Below, piece by piece: positions 51,731 to 61,388 of a stretch of DNA of 64,000 nt (position 1 is its first letter; each line of letters opens with the position of its first letter). The translations under genes were made by a program, and so were the position numbers. The stretch spans positions 6,014,001 through 6,078,000 of the forward strand of contig NZ_CM001442.1 of the NCBI RefSeq assembly GCF_000244915.1. Reading direction: 5' to 3'. This DNA comes from Bradyrhizobium sp. WSM471. Lineage in GTDB: Bacteria > Pseudomonadota > Alphaproteobacteria > Rhizobiales > Xanthobacteraceae. Under the pieces are notes generated by a model. That model did not search any database and was not told the origin of the DNA. It saw nothing but the letters and a program-made list of their open reading frames with translations.

Positions 51731-52582
51731 TCAGCCCTGCGGCAGCAGCCCGAGCCGCTTGGCGATGATGCGGTCGACCACACGCTTGGGCAGCGTGGCC
51801 GTCATCAAATGCCGCATCCGGTCCGGCGTGATCTGGTAGCGAACCTTGGGCCTCTCGGCGGTGAGCGCCTCGAAAACGACCTCGGCGATCCGCTCGGCCG
51901 GCAGCCCGGTCTCGCCGAGCTTCATCATGAACGCCAGGACCTTGTTCAGCGCCGGCAGATAAGGCGAGTTCTGGTAAACTGACAGATCGATCTGCTCGGC
52001 CTTGCCCCAGATCGGCGTCTTGACAGCGCCGGGGGCGACGATGATGACGTCGATGCCAAACAGCATCAATTCGCGGCGCAAGCTCTCCGACAGGCCTTCG
52101 ATGGCATGCTTGGAGGAGCAGTATGGCGCCAACAACGGATTACCGTTCTTGCCCGCGACCGAGCTGATCATCACGATCCGTCCCTTGGGCCCCTTCAGCG
52201 ACGGATCGGCGCCGAGCAGAGGCCCGAACGCCTGCGTCGCGATGACGGGGCCGATGACGTTGATGTCCATCTGGCGCCGAAAATCATCGGCCGACAGCTC
52301 GAGCACGGGACCGGCGACCGCGACACCGGCGTTGTTGACGAGACCGGCCAGCGTCTCGCCGCCAAGCGCCTCGCGGACTTTTCGCGCAGCAGCGAGCACC
52401 GCCGCCTCGTCGGTGACGTCGAACAGCAGCGGCGTGAAGTTCGCACCGAACTCACCCATGAGCCGATCCGCATCGGCCTGCTTGCGGACGCTGCCGAAAA
52501 CACGGTAGCCGCGCCCGACCAGAAATTTCGCAATGGCCCAGCCGATGCCGGTGGACGCGCCGGTGACGACGACGGATCGCAT
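51731..52582 (-). CDS. Short-chain dehydrogenase/reductase
   Basis: 283 residues, classical SDR. TGASTGIGWAIAKFL (residues 8-22) is the TGxxxGxG cofactor motif; NNAGVAVAGP, VMISSVAGKNG (catalytic Ser) and APYCSSKHAIEG (YxxxK) complete the site. ATG 52582 has GGGGGGAAGACC upstream. FGSVRKQADADRL suggests the NADP-type basic residue after beta2. The substrate is unknown. Followed by the DUF1330 gene 62 bp downstream. Confidence 0.9.
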   Translation of the reverse strand: MRSVVVTGASTGIGWAIAKFLVGRGYRVFGSVRKQADADRLMGEFGANFTPLLFDVTDEAAVLAAARKVREALGGETLAGLVNNAGVAVAGPVLELSADDFRRQMDINVIGPVIATQAFGPLLGADPSLKGPKGRIVMISSVAGKNGNPLLAPYCSSKHAIEGLSESLRRELMLFGIDVIIVAPGAVKTPIWGKAEQIDLSVYQNSPYLPALNKVLAFMMKLGETGLPAERIAEVVFEALTAERPKVRYQITPDRMRHLMTATLPKRVVDRIIAKRLGLLPQG

Positions 52583-52909
52583 GGTCTTCCCCCCAAGAGC
52601 TCCCGCGATCATGCAGGGGAAAGGTGCCGGGGCGCAATGCCGTCCACCGCTCAAGGAGACGCCGCCGATGTCAGTTCTTAAGGTGAAGCGAGCCGCGAAC
52701 GTCGCGACGTGAGATCGGTTGCATCATGAAGATGTGGATGAAGAGCCGAATCCTTGACCCTGAAGACGCTCAGCTTTTGAGGGTCAGGAGCTTCTGAAAA
52801 ATTCCGAAAAACAACGCAAGACCAAGAATGTGGTTTAAGCGTCAGTTCTTCGTGCTCAGGGAGCACTTCAGCTCGCGAAGAATTTGAATGAAGCAGCAAA
52901 GCTTCGCGC

Positions 52910-52946
52910 GAAACGAAAAGAGCGAGACCGCTGGCTGCGATCTCGC
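52910..52946 (-). terminator. Probable intrinsic terminator of ilvC
   Basis: Read on the minus strand, GCGAGATCGC and GCGGTCTCGC pair (nine of ten, loop AGCCA) and are followed by TCTTTTCGTTT. It lies about 110 bp after the ilvC stop codon. Confidence 0.55.
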
Positions 52947-53014
52947 CCGAATATAGTCGCGAAGATTTAAGAATTGGTTTGGCGGGCGAAGCTTGTGTTT
53001 TTAGCTGGCGTGTC

Positions 53015-53045
53015 CGGATGCGGCGTAACCGAGATGCCGCATCCG
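53015..53045 (-). other. Hairpin just downstream of ilvC
   Basis: CGGATGCGGC (53015-53024) and GCCGCATCCG (53036-53045) are a perfect 10-bp inverted repeat with an 11-base loop, 12 bp after the ilvC stop. No T tract; likely 3' mRNA protection. Confidence 0.5.
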
Positions 53046-53057
53046 AACGACCGCGAC

Positions 53058-54116
<1,059 letters not shown>

Positions 54117-54225
54117 TCAGGTCTTGTCAGTCAGGTCTCGGACGGTGAAATTTGCGGATTTCGGGGGCTGTCTAGAGCATTTTCGGTCCCCTGGGAAACC
54201 CGTTTCTGCATGGAAAGCCGGGGCA

Positions 54226-54828
54226 TCATGCATCCATGACCACGGGATAGAGGGACGCCAGCAGCAGGATGGCCATCAGGATGTTGAAGGCGCGGACCAG
54301 CCGCTCGGAGGTCAGCACCGGCCGTAGTGCAGTGCCGAACAGGACCCAGACCACGGTCGAGACCGCGCCGACGAGTAGGCTGACCAGGGTCTGGATCGCG
54401 ATATTGATGGGGAATTGGGCAATCGCCGCGTAGGCGGTGATTGTGCCGATCACGATCACCCAGCCCTTGGCGTTGATCCACTGGAACATCGCCGCGCCCC
54501 AGAAGGTCATCGGGCCGCGGCCGGTCTCACCATCAGGCGTGGTCGGGCCGGACAAAGCAATCACGGCGGCAAGATAAATCAGATAGGCCGCGCCGGCATA
54601 TTTCAGAATGGTCTGCAGGATCGGATAGGCCAGAAACACTGTGCCGAGCCCGAGGCCGACCGCTGCAATCATGAAGGCGAAGCCGATGACGACGCCGACG
54701 ATGTGGGGAATCGTGCGACGGAAGCCATAAGTCAGCCCGGAGGACAGCAACATGATGTTGTTCGGCCCAGGCGTGAAATACATCACGGCCATGAAGGCGA
54801 GGAAGGCATACAGCAGCGACTGGGACAT
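54226..54828 (-). CDS. LysE/RhtB family amino acid exporter
   Basis: 200 residues, six membrane helices. YFTPGPNNIMLLSSGLTYGF (residues 17-36) is the LysE/RhtB signature. ATG 54828 is chosen (GAGGTGAGC upstream); a GTG at 54834 is possible. Starts 2 bp after the EamA-type gene, so the two exporters form an operon. Placed between ilvN and ilvC, it may export branched-chain amino acids, threonine or homoserine; family knowledge plus location, not proof. Confidence 0.9.
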   Translation of the reverse strand: MSQSLLYAFLAFMAVMYFTPGPNNIMLLSSGLTYGFRRTIPHIVGVVIGFAFMIAAVGLGLGTVFLAYPILQTILKYAGAAYLIYLAAVIALSGPTTPDGETGRGPMTFWGAAMFQWINAKGWVIVIGTITAYAAIAQFPINIAIQTLVSLLVGAVSTVVWVLFGTALRPVLTSERLVRAFNILMAILLLASLYPVVMDA

Positions 54829-54830
54829 GC

Positions 54831-55727
54831 TCACCTCACGCGGCCTTCGGCTATGGTTCTCTGGGATACCGCCTCGGGGCGCTTCGCCAGCACCATCACC
54901 GCGATACCGCCGATCACGGTCAGCATGCCGGCGAGGCGCAGCGGACCGAACTGCTCGCCGAACACGATGCTGGACGCGGCCGAGCCGACGAACGGCACCA
55001 GCAGCGCGAACGGCACCACTTGCGCGGTGGGATAGTCACGCAGCAGCCGGCCCCACAGCCAATAGGCGATACTGGTGGAGATGCCGCCGATCACCAGCAG
55101 GCAAATGAGGCCAGTGAGCGACATGTGAATCAGCGACTGCCAGGTCGGCGTTGGTCCGTTGACGACCAGCGTGAGCGCGAACAGCGGCACCGCGGTGGCG
55201 AGGCACAACCAGGCGAACAGATCGAACATCGGCACGCCGCGGGCGCCCCGCAGCAAGATATTGCCAGCCGCAAAGCTGACCGGCGCGATCATCAGCACGG
55301 CGAAGGCACCGACGCTGAAATCATAGCCCACCGTGCCGCAGATCATCAAAAGGCCAACGGCTGCGATGACGATGCCCAGCGTCTGCACCGGCGTCGGCCG
55401 CTCGCCGAATGCGATCGCGGCAAAGCCGATCGTGAACAGCGCCTGGCTCTGCACGACGACGCTGGTCAACCCCACCGGCACGCCATGGGCGATGCCATAG
55501 GCTTGGCTCAGAAACTGGCCGAGAAAGAGCGTGAAGCTGATCGCGATCAGGAGCGACCATGCAACTTTCGGCTTGCGAATGAACAGGCACGGGACCGAGG
55601 CAATGATGAAGCGCATCGCCGTCATCAGCTCCGGCGAAAATTCGTCGAGCGCGATCCGGCTCGCCACGAAGGCAAGCCCCCAGATGATCGCCACCAGGAT
55701 GGCGATGAGGATGTCGGCCGGCTTCAT
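54831..55727 (-). CDS. EamA/DMT-family transporter
   Basis: 298 residues, ten predicted helices as two EamA halves. ILVAIIWGLAFVASRIALDE opens the first; ISTSIAYWLWGRLLRDYPTA and FALLVPFVGSAASSIVFGEQ belong to the second. Drug/metabolite superfamily members of this type (YdcZ/RhaT/EamA) often export amino acids or their derivatives. AGGAG precedes ATG 55727. Coupled with the LysE/RhtB gene downstream. Confidence 0.9.
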   Translation of the reverse strand: MKPADILIAILVAIIWGLAFVASRIALDEFSPELMTAMRFIIASVPCLFIRKPKVAWSLLIAISFTLFLGQFLSQAYGIAHGVPVGLTSVVVQSQALFTIGFAAIAFGERPTPVQTLGIVIAAVGLLMICGTVGYDFSVGAFAVLMIAPVSFAAGNILLRGARGVPMFDLFAWLCLATAVPLFALTLVVNGPTPTWQSLIHMSLTGLICLLVIGGISTSIAYWLWGRLLRDYPTAQVVPFALLVPFVGSAASSIVFGEQFGPLRLAGMLTVIGGIAVMVLAKRPEAVSQRTIAEGRVR

Positions 55728-55739
55728 CCCAAACTCCTA

Positions 55740-55860
55740 ACCTCTCCCGCTTGCGGGAGAGGTCGCGCCGAAGGCGCGGGTGAGGGTTCTCCCCTCTTGG
55801 GGCTTCGCGCTTGCGGAGACACCCTCTCCCCAGCCCTCCCCCGCAAGCGGGGGAGGGAGC
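55740..55860. repeat. Palindromic repeat of the CTCTCCCC family
   Basis: CCTCTCCCGCTTGCGGGAGAGG at one end and CCCTCCCCCGCAAGCGGGGG at the other, with GGGTGAGGGTT/ACCCTCTCCCC inside. Same architecture as 11077-11227. It fills the gap between EamA and the methyltransferase genes. Confidence 0.75.
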
Positions 55861-55916
55861 GCAGCTACATCGTAGTTGCAGTTTGCTCTCACGGCTTTAG
55901 CCTTGCTCGCCGGCCG

Positions 55917-56606
55917 TTACGTGGAAGAATTGGGTTTCCGCAGCAGATAAGTGCCGTGCATCGGGGCGTGGTAATCGGCCGAGACCAGCGTGAAGCCGAC
56001 GTCGGTCAACATCCGCTCCATGACCCAGCCAAAAGTGGAATACTCGTCGCGCATGTGGGTGACGACGCTTTCACGCGGGACATCGTGGTTCTTGATCTCA
56101 AAGTCGGCCCATTGATCGACGTCGCGCTCGACGGCATCGGGCATCGAGGCGTAGACGATGTCGCGCAAATAGAAGGTGGCACCAGGCTTGAGCGCGCGAT
56201 AGATCCGCGACATCGCCACCGCCTTCCAGAAATCCGGCAGATGGTGCAGCGTGAACTCGCTGACGATCAGGTCATAGGACTCCGGGCGGTAGGCGAAGCT
56301 GAGCAGGCCGGCGGACTGCGTGCGTACGGGCGCCTTGCGGTCGCGCGCGTAGATCTCGGCGAGCGCCAGCATCGCGGGCGAGATGTCGATAGCGTCGACC
56401 TCGGCGCCCATCAGCGCGGCCTCGGTCGCGAGCACGCCGTTGCCGCAACCGATGTCGGCGATGCGCCAGCCGCGCTGGACGCCGAGCATCTTCAGGGCGG
56501 CGCGCGCCCTTAGATCGGCATCGTCATGACTGTCGTAGATCGAGGCCACTGCAGGCCCGATCCCCATCCGGTTCCGCTCGTTGTAATACCAGTCGCGCGC
56601 CAGCAT
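55917..56606 (-). CDS. Class I SAM-dependent methyltransferase
   Basis: 229 residues. Motif I RIADIGCGNGVLATEAALMG (about 48-67), acidic EVDAIDIS, motif II SYDLIVSEFTLHHLPDFW and post-motif YLRDIVYAS. Starts 3 bp after the ilvN stop, so it is in the ilv operon. Methyl acceptor unknown; nothing in branched-chain synthesis needs a methylation, so this is either a passenger or a link to an unrecognised product. Confidence 0.85.
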   Translation of the reverse strand: MLARDWYYNERNRMGIGPAVASIYDSHDDADLRARAALKMLGVQRGWRIADIGCGNGVLATEAALMGAEVDAIDISPAMLALAEIYARDRKAPVRTQSAGLLSFAYRPESYDLIVSEFTLHHLPDFWKAVAMSRIYRALKPGATFYLRDIVYASMPDAVERDVDQWADFEIKNHDVPRESVVTHMRDEYSTFGWVMERMLTDVGFTLVSADYHAPMHGTYLLRKPNSST

Positions 56607-56609
56607 GGC

Positions 56610-57152
56610 TCACATTCCTTCAGGCCCGCGGCCAATCGCGGCAACACCGGTGCGCGACACTTCGACGAGGCCAAGCGGACGCATCAGGTCGATAAACTGA
56701 TTGATCTTGTCGGTATTGCCTGTGATCTCGAACACAAAGCTCTCGGTGGTGGCGTCGATCACGCGGGCGCGGAACGCGTCCGCCAGCCGCAGCGCCTCGA
56801 CGCGATGCTCGCCCTGCCCGCGTACCTTGACCATCGCCAGCTCGCGCTCGATCGAGCGCTTGGTCAGCGTCATGTCGACGACGCGATAGACCGGGATCAT
56901 GCGGTCGAGCTGATGCTTGATCTGCTCGATCACCATCGGCGTACCCGTGGTGACGATGGTGATGCGCGAGAGATGCTTCTGGCTCTCGGTCTCCGAGACC
57001 GTGAGGCTCTCGATGTTGTAGCCGCGCCCGGAGAACAGGCCGATGACGCGCGCAAGCACGCCGGGCTCGTTCTGCACGAGCACCGAAAGCGTGTGCGTCT
57101 CGTTCGGGTCGTGGCGCTCCTCGATGAAATAGGCGGATGCGGGCTGGTTCAT
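56610..57152 (-). CDS. ilvN: Acetolactate synthase small (regulatory) subunit
   Basis: 180 residues with an N-terminal ACT domain LSVLVQNEPGVLARVIGLFS and RGYNIESLTVSETE, then a C-terminal domain typical of IlvH/IlvN. Binds the IlvB subunit and confers valine feedback inhibition. ATG 57152 follows AAGGGGA. Sits after the threonine dehydratase-like gene and 3 bp before the methyltransferase gene, in one transcription unit with ilvB. Confidence 0.95.
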   Translation of the reverse strand: MNQPASAYFIEERHDPNETHTLSVLVQNEPGVLARVIGLFSGRGYNIESLTVSETESQKHLSRITIVTTGTPMVIEQIKHQLDRMIPVYRVVDMTLTKRSIERELAMVKVRGQGEHRVEALRLADAFRARVIDATTESFVFEITGNTDKINQFIDLMRPLGLVEVSRTGVAAIGRGPEGM

Positions 57153-57175
57153 TGTCGTCCCCTTCATTCTCGTCG

Positions 57176-58159
57176 TTACGCCGTCGCCCGATGAGCGACC
57201 GGCGCCTCCGTTCCGACCCAACCGCGGAACAGATCGAAATCGATATTGCCGCCGGACAGCACGAGACCGACGCGCTTGCCCGACAATCTTTTCTTTTCCT
57301 GAATCGCCGCAGCGAGCGCGGCGGCGCCGGCGCCTTCGGCGAGATTGTGCGTGTCGGTCCAGAGCGCACGGATCGCGAGCGCGATCTCATCGTCCGTCAC
57401 CTGGACGATACGCGAGGCGCCTTTACGGATGATGGCGAGCGCTTCCGGATCGGGAATCCGCGTCGCCATGCCGTCCGCGAGCGTGTTGCTGGTCTCGGTG
57501 GTCACGACGTGACCCGCGGCGAAAGACAGCGCGTAGGACGGCGCCTCGGTCGATTGCACGCCGACGATCTCGGTCTTCAGGCCGAGAAGATCGCGTGCCA
57601 TGATGCAGCCGCAGATGCCCGAGCCCTGCCCGATCGGCACATAGAGGATGTCGAGATCGGGCGCGGCCCGGAACAATTCGAGCGCATAGGACGCCACGCC
57701 CAGCACCAGGTCCGTATGGAACGACGGCACCATGTGCAGCCCGGCGAACTGTGCGTGGCGGCCGGCTTCCTCGCGTGCGGCCTGAAAGTCCTCGCCATGC
57801 TCAACGAGCTCGGCGCCGAACGCCTTCATCGCGCGGTTCTTCTCGACCGAATTGCCGCGCGGCACATAGATCACGGCAGGCACGCCGTGGCGACTCGCCG
57901 CAAAGGCAAGGCTCTGACCGTGATTGCCGCGCGTCGCCGAGATGATGCCCGGAATGTTCGGCCGCTCGCGCTTCAGCCGTTCGAGGTAGACCAGCCCGCC
58001 GCGCACCTTGAAGGCGCCCGTCGGCGTGTGGTTCTCGTGCTTGACCACGACCTGCGCGCCGAGCCGCAGGCAGAGCAGCGGCCAGGCGTGCGCCGGCGTT
58101 GCCGGCACCGCCTGCCGCACGATCGCATGTGCGCGTTCGAGCTCCTTCAGGTCGAACAT
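57176..58159 (-). CDS. PLP-dependent threonine/serine dehydratase-like protein
   Basis: 327 residues, fold-type II PLP enzyme without a C-terminal ACT regulatory domain, so like the catabolic TdcB length. PLP lysine in PTGAFKVRGGLVYL (about residue 51), phosphate loop GSGICGCIM and LSGGNIDF near the end. Threonine to 2-oxobutyrate would supply the isoleucine branch of IlvB and fits its place between ilvB and ilvN. It could also act on hydroxyaspartate or serine; the sequence does not decide. Confidence 0.85.
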   Translation of the reverse strand: MFDLKELERAHAIVRQAVPATPAHAWPLLCLRLGAQVVVKHENHTPTGAFKVRGGLVYLERLKRERPNIPGIISATRGNHGQSLAFAASRHGVPAVIYVPRGNSVEKNRAMKAFGAELVEHGEDFQAAREEAGRHAQFAGLHMVPSFHTDLVLGVASYALELFRAAPDLDILYVPIGQGSGICGCIMARDLLGLKTEIVGVQSTEAPSYALSFAAGHVVTTETSNTLADGMATRIPDPEALAIIRKGASRIVQVTDDEIALAIRALWTDTHNLAEGAGAAALAAAIQEKKRLSGKRVGLVLSGGNIDFDLFRGWVGTEAPVAHRATA

Positions 58160-58189
58160 GTCACCTTCTCATCAATCCATCTCTCGCGA

Positions 58190-58292
58190 CTGTCATCCCC
58201 GCGAAGGCGGGGATCCAGTATTCCAGAGGCCCCTGAGAGCGATCGACAGGCCGCGGCGTACTGGATCGCCCGGTCAAGCCGGGCGACGACAG
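58190..58292. repeat. Palindromic repeat, CTGTCATC...GTACTGGAT family, copy 1
   Basis: CTGTCATCCCCGCGAAGGCG, then GGGGATCCAGTATTCC and GCGGCGTACTGGATCGCC, ending in a GACGACAG. Internal hairpins CCCCGC/GCGGGG and GCCCGG/CCGGGC. A second copy with the same order is at 62306-62409. Occupies the gap between ilvB and the dehydratase gene. Confidence 0.8.
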
Positions 58293-58313
58293 CGGCGTTT
58301 GTGACCATCACGC

Positions 58314-60089
58314 TCACACCAGCGCCTTGCCGCCGGCGAACGCCTTTGCGGTGGCTTCGTCGTTCGCCTGCTCCGGCAACAGCATCTCGTTGTGCGCCTT
58401 GCCGGAGGGGATCATCGGGAAACAATTTTCCAGCGACGCGACACGGCAGTCGAACAGCACCGGGCGCTTGACCGAGATCATCTCCTGGATGGCACCGTCG
58501 AGATCGCCGGGCTTGTGCACCTGGAAGCCGACGCCGCCGTAGGCTTCCGCAAGCTTGACAAAGTCCGGCATCGCCTCCGAGTAGGAATGCGACAGGCGGT
58601 TGCCATGGAGCAACTGCTGCCACTGCCGCACCATGCCCATGTACTGGTTGTTCAGGATGAAGATCTTGATCGGCAGCTCGTACTGCACCGCCGTCGACAT
58701 CTCCTGCATCGTCATCTGCACCGAGGCATCGCCCGCGATGTCGATGACGAGGCTGTCGGGATGGGCCACCTGCACGCCGACCGCGGCCGGCAGGCCGTAG
58801 CCCATGGTGCCGAGACCGCCCGAGGTCATCCAGCGATGCGGCTCCTCGAAGCCGTAGAACTGCGCGGCCCACATCTGATGCTGGCCGACCTCGGTGGTGA
58901 TGTAGGTGTCCTTGCCGCGCGTCGCCTCGAACAGGCTCTGGATCGCGTGCTGCGGCAGGATGACGTCATTGCTCTTCCTGTAATAGAGCGAGTTGCGGGC
59001 GCGCCACTGCGCGATCTGCTGCCACCAGGCCTTGATGTCGGGCTTCTTCGCCTCCGCCTTGAACACCTGGAGAATGTCGCCGAGGATGTTGCCGCAGTCG
59101 CCGATGATCGGCACGTCGACGCGGATGTTCTTGTTGATCGAGGACGGGTCGATGTCGATGTGGATCTTCTTCGAGCCCGGCGAGAACGCGTCGACGCGGC
59201 CGGTGATACGGTCGTCGAAGCGCGCGCCGACGCACAGCATGACGTCGCAATCATGCATGGTCATGTTGGCTTCGTAGGTGCCGTGCATGCCGAGCATGCC
59301 GAGCCAGCTCTTGCCCGACGCGGGATATGCGCCGAGGCCCATCAGCGTGGAGGTGATCGGAAAGCCGGTGACCTCGACCAGTTCGCGCAGCAGTCTGGTC
59401 GCCTCGGGGCCGGAATTGATCACGCCGCCGCCGCTGTAGATCACGGGACGCTTGGCGCCTGCGAGCAGCGCCACGGCCTTGCGGATCTGCGTCGCATCGC
59501 CCTTCACCCGCGGCGCGTAGGAGCGATGCACGTCGGACTTGCGCGGTGGATGATAGGTGCCGGTCGCGAACTGCACGTCCTTGGGCACGTCGACGAGCAC
59601 CGGGCCCGGTCGACCCGTGGTCGCAACGTAAAACGCCTCGTGCAGCACCTTTGCAAGATCGTTGACGTCGCGCACCAGCCAATTGTGTTTGGTGCAGGGG
59701 CGCGTGATGCCGACAGTGTCGCATTCCTGGAACGCATCGTTGCCGATGAGATGCGTCGGCACCTGGCCGGAGATGCAGACCAGCGGGATCGAGTCCATCA
59801 GCGCGTCGGTGAGCGGCGTCACCATGTTGGTGGCGCCGGGACCGGAGGTCACCAGTGCAACGCCGGGCCGGCCGGTCGAACGCGCATAGCCCTCGGCGGC
59901 GTGGCCCGCGCCCTGCTCATGCCGGACCAGGATGTGCTGGACCTCGCTCTGCTGGAAGATCTCGTCGTAGATCGGGAGCACCGCACCGCCGGGATAGCCG
60001 AAAATGTCGGTCACGCCATGATCGATGAGCGCGCGGACGATCATCGCGGCGCCGGTCATCTGGTTCGGATCGTGGCTCTTGTCGCTCAT
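58314..60089 (-). CDS. ilvB: Acetolactate synthase large (catalytic) subunit
   Basis: 591 residues, ThDP-dependent. GYPGGAVLPIYDEIF and HILVRHEQGAGHAAEGYARS (catalytic Glu in RHEQ), the FAD-binding middle domain with NSGPEATRLLRELVEVTG, and the ThDP/Mg motif IAGDASVQMTMQEM...LNNQYMG near residue 450-480. Forms acetolactate or acetohydroxybutyrate from pyruvate. Head of the ilv region; expression is governed by the leader peptide and attenuator at 60148-60266. Confidence 0.97.
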   Translation of the reverse strand: MSDKSHDPNQMTGAAMIVRALIDHGVTDIFGYPGGAVLPIYDEIFQQSEVQHILVRHEQGAGHAAEGYARSTGRPGVALVTSGPGATNMVTPLTDALMDSIPLVCISGQVPTHLIGNDAFQECDTVGITRPCTKHNWLVRDVNDLAKVLHEAFYVATTGRPGPVLVDVPKDVQFATGTYHPPRKSDVHRSYAPRVKGDATQIRKAVALLAGAKRPVIYSGGGVINSGPEATRLLRELVEVTGFPITSTLMGLGAYPASGKSWLGMLGMHGTYEANMTMHDCDVMLCVGARFDDRITGRVDAFSPGSKKIHIDIDPSSINKNIRVDVPIIGDCGNILGDILQVFKAEAKKPDIKAWWQQIAQWRARNSLYYRKSNDVILPQHAIQSLFEATRGKDTYITTEVGQHQMWAAQFYGFEEPHRWMTSGGLGTMGYGLPAAVGVQVAHPDSLVIDIAGDASVQMTMQEMSTAVQYELPIKIFILNNQYMGMVRQWQQLLHGNRLSHSYSEAMPDFVKLAEAYGGVGFQVHKPGDLDGAIQEMISVKRPVLFDCRVASLENCFPMIPSGKAHNEMLLPEQANDEATAKAFAGGKALV

Positions 60090-60147
60090 TGGCTTGCTCC
60101 GGATGCGCTGTTGTCAGCGGCTTCGTTCGTGTCGGGTTTTCGGAAAT

Positions 60148-60169
60148 AAAAAAGGCCCCGAAGAGGGCC
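60148..60169 (-). terminator. Attenuator (terminator stem) of the ilvB operon
   Basis: On the minus strand GGCCCT-CTTC-GGGGCC (60169-60154, six pairs with one G-T) is followed by six T residues (60153-60148). It lies between the leader-peptide stop and the ilvB start, 59 bp before the ATG, so it can only be a regulated, premature terminator. Confidence 0.85.
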
Positions 60170-60174
60170 CCATG

Positions 60175-60221
60175 CACACCGCCTGTCATGTGGATGGCAG
60201 CTAGCCACCCCCGGCGGTGTG
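60175..60221 (-). promoter_or_regulatory. Pause/control stem of the ilv attenuator
   Basis: CACACCGCC and GGCGGTGTG (60221-60213 and 60183-60175) pair perfectly over nine bases. The 5' arm is codons His-Thr-Ala of the leader peptide; a ribosome that runs to the leader stop would open it. Position between the leader codons and the terminator fits a transcription-attenuation switch. Confidence 0.75.
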
Positions 60222-60266
60222 CCTGGGTACGACGGCGATAAGGAGTTTGGTAATAATGTTACGCAT
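60201..60266 (-). CDS. ilv operon leader peptide (21 aa)
   Basis: ATG 60266 to TAG 60201: MRNIITKLLIAVVPRHTAGGG. Three Ile, two Leu and two Val sit within ten residues (Ile-Ile-Thr-Lys-Leu-Leu-Ile-Ala-Val-Val), as expected of a peptide whose translation senses charged Ile/Leu/Val tRNA. The stop is followed by the control stem and terminator. No clear Shine-Dalgarno sequence precedes it. Leader peptides of this layout are known upstream of ilv operons in other proteobacteria. Confidence 0.85.
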   Translation of the reverse strand: MRNIITKLLIAVVPRHTAGGG

Positions 60267-60298
60267 GGCAGGTGCCCGGCTTCCCAAAGGTTGCGCGA

Positions 60299-60326
60299 AA
60301 CATAGCGGCCAATGCCCCGATGTCAA
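60299..60326 (-). promoter_or_regulatory. Promoter of the ilv operon
   Basis: Minus strand: perfect TTGACA (60326-60321), 16-bp spacer, TATGTT (60304-60299). Transcription would start near 60292, about 25 nt before the leader ATG at 60266. The miaA gene on the same strand ends upstream at 60421. Confidence 0.75.
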
Positions 60327-60420
60327 GGCAATGCGGCCGTTCCCGCGCGATTTTGGCAGTGTAGCGGCGTTCCCGGAATTGGGCGAGAGGTAAATTCGGC
60401 AGCCGAGGCACAAAAGCGTG

Positions 60421-61377
60421 TCAACCGGGGTCCCGGGCAGCGTTCACGGCCGCCGCCAGCCAGCCCCGAATCTCTTCCGGCTTCACCCACTCGAATTCGG
60501 GCAATTGGTGCCGGAACCAGGTGAACTGCCGCTTGGCATAATGGCGGGTGTCGGCCCGGCCAATGGTAGCCGCCTGCTCCAGGCTGAGCTCACCGCGCAG
60601 ATGCCGGATCAGCGCCGGCACACCATGAGCCTTCATGGCCGGCAACAGCGGATCGAGGTTGCGGGCGGCGAGACGCTCGACCTCCTCCAGCGCGCCGGCC
60701 CCCAACATGACGTCGAAGCGGGCGTCGATGCGCGCATAGAGCTCGTCGCGCTCGGGCGCGAGGAACACCGCGCGAAAACTGTCCCTGGGCAAGAGCGGCG
60801 GCTGGCCCTCATGGTGCCAGTCCAGCAGCGACCGGCCGGTGGCTTCGAGCACTTCCAGCGCGCGCGCAATGCGCGTGCGATCGCGCAGGTTCAATCGCTC
60901 GGCCGCCCGCGGATCGGAGGCTGCGAGTTCCGCGTGCAGCGCTTCGACGCCGTTCCGCTCCAGCCGCGCCCGGACGTCCTCGCGCACCTCGACAGGGATC
61001 GGCGGCACCATTGAAAGGCCCGCCGTCAGCGCCTTGAAGTACAGCCCGGTCCCGCCGATGAAGATCGGCAGGCGGCCCTCCGCTTGCGCCTCTTCGAGCG
61101 CCCTCGCCGCGTCACTCACCCAGGCACCAGCCGAAAAATTCACGGCCGCGTCGACATGGCCGTACAGGCGATGAGGCACCTGCGCTTCGTCGCCAAGGGT
61201 GGGGCGCGCGGTGATGATGCGGAGGTCGCGGTAGACCTGCATGGAATCGGCATTGATCACGACCCCGCCCGCAGCGAGCGCAAGCTCGAGCGCCAGCGCC
61301 GACTTGCCGCTGGCGGTCGGGCCTGCGATAAGCACCGCCTTGCCAACATGCCTTCTGCCGATTTGCCCCTCGCTCAC
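60421..61377 (-). CDS. miaA: tRNA dimethylallyltransferase
   Basis: Transfers the dimethylallyl group to A37 of tRNAs reading UNN codons. 318 residues. P-loop [20 protein letters not shown] (16-35), [34 protein letters not shown] and a C-terminal [17 protein letters not shown] start 61377 with GAGG upstream. It is divergent from serB with only 11 bp between the two start codons. It lies upstream of ilvB on the same strand. Confidence 0.95.
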   Translation of the reverse strand: MSEGQIGRRHVGKAVLIAGPTASGKSALALELALAAGGVVINADSMQVYRDLRIITARPTLGDEAQVPHRLYGHVDAAVNFSAGAWVSDAARALEEAQAEGRLPIFIGGTGLYFKALTAGLSMVPPIPVEVREDVRARLERNGVEALHAELAASDPRAAERLNLRDRTRIARALEVLEATGRSLLDWHHEGQPPLLPRDSFRAVFLAPERDELYARIDARFDVMLGAGALEEVERLAARNLDPLLPAMKAHGVPALIRHLRGELSLEQAATIGRADTRHYAKRQFTWFRHQLPEFEWVKPEEIRGWLAAAVNAARDPG

Positions 61378-61388
61378 GAAAACCTCAA

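Larger units (their letters stand above)
52583..53057. other. Non-coding region between SDR and ilvC
   Basis: 475 bp, AT-richer than its surroundings. Holds a terminator-like hairpin for ilvC (see 52910-52946), a 10-bp hairpin next to the ilvC stop (53015-53045), and TGACCCT/AGGGTCA (52755-52786). A minus-strand frame at 52678-52899 has no ribosome site and its peptide looks like repeat DNA translated; I do not call it. Confidence 0.5.

Noticed and set aside
52678..52899. 73-codon minus-strand frame between SDR and ilvC
   Set aside because: No start signal; lies in AT-richer hairpin-containing DNA; peptide has no fold-like pattern.
58392..60149. 585-codon open frame on the plus strand
   Set aside because: Antisense to ilvB and running over its attenuator; mirror composition.
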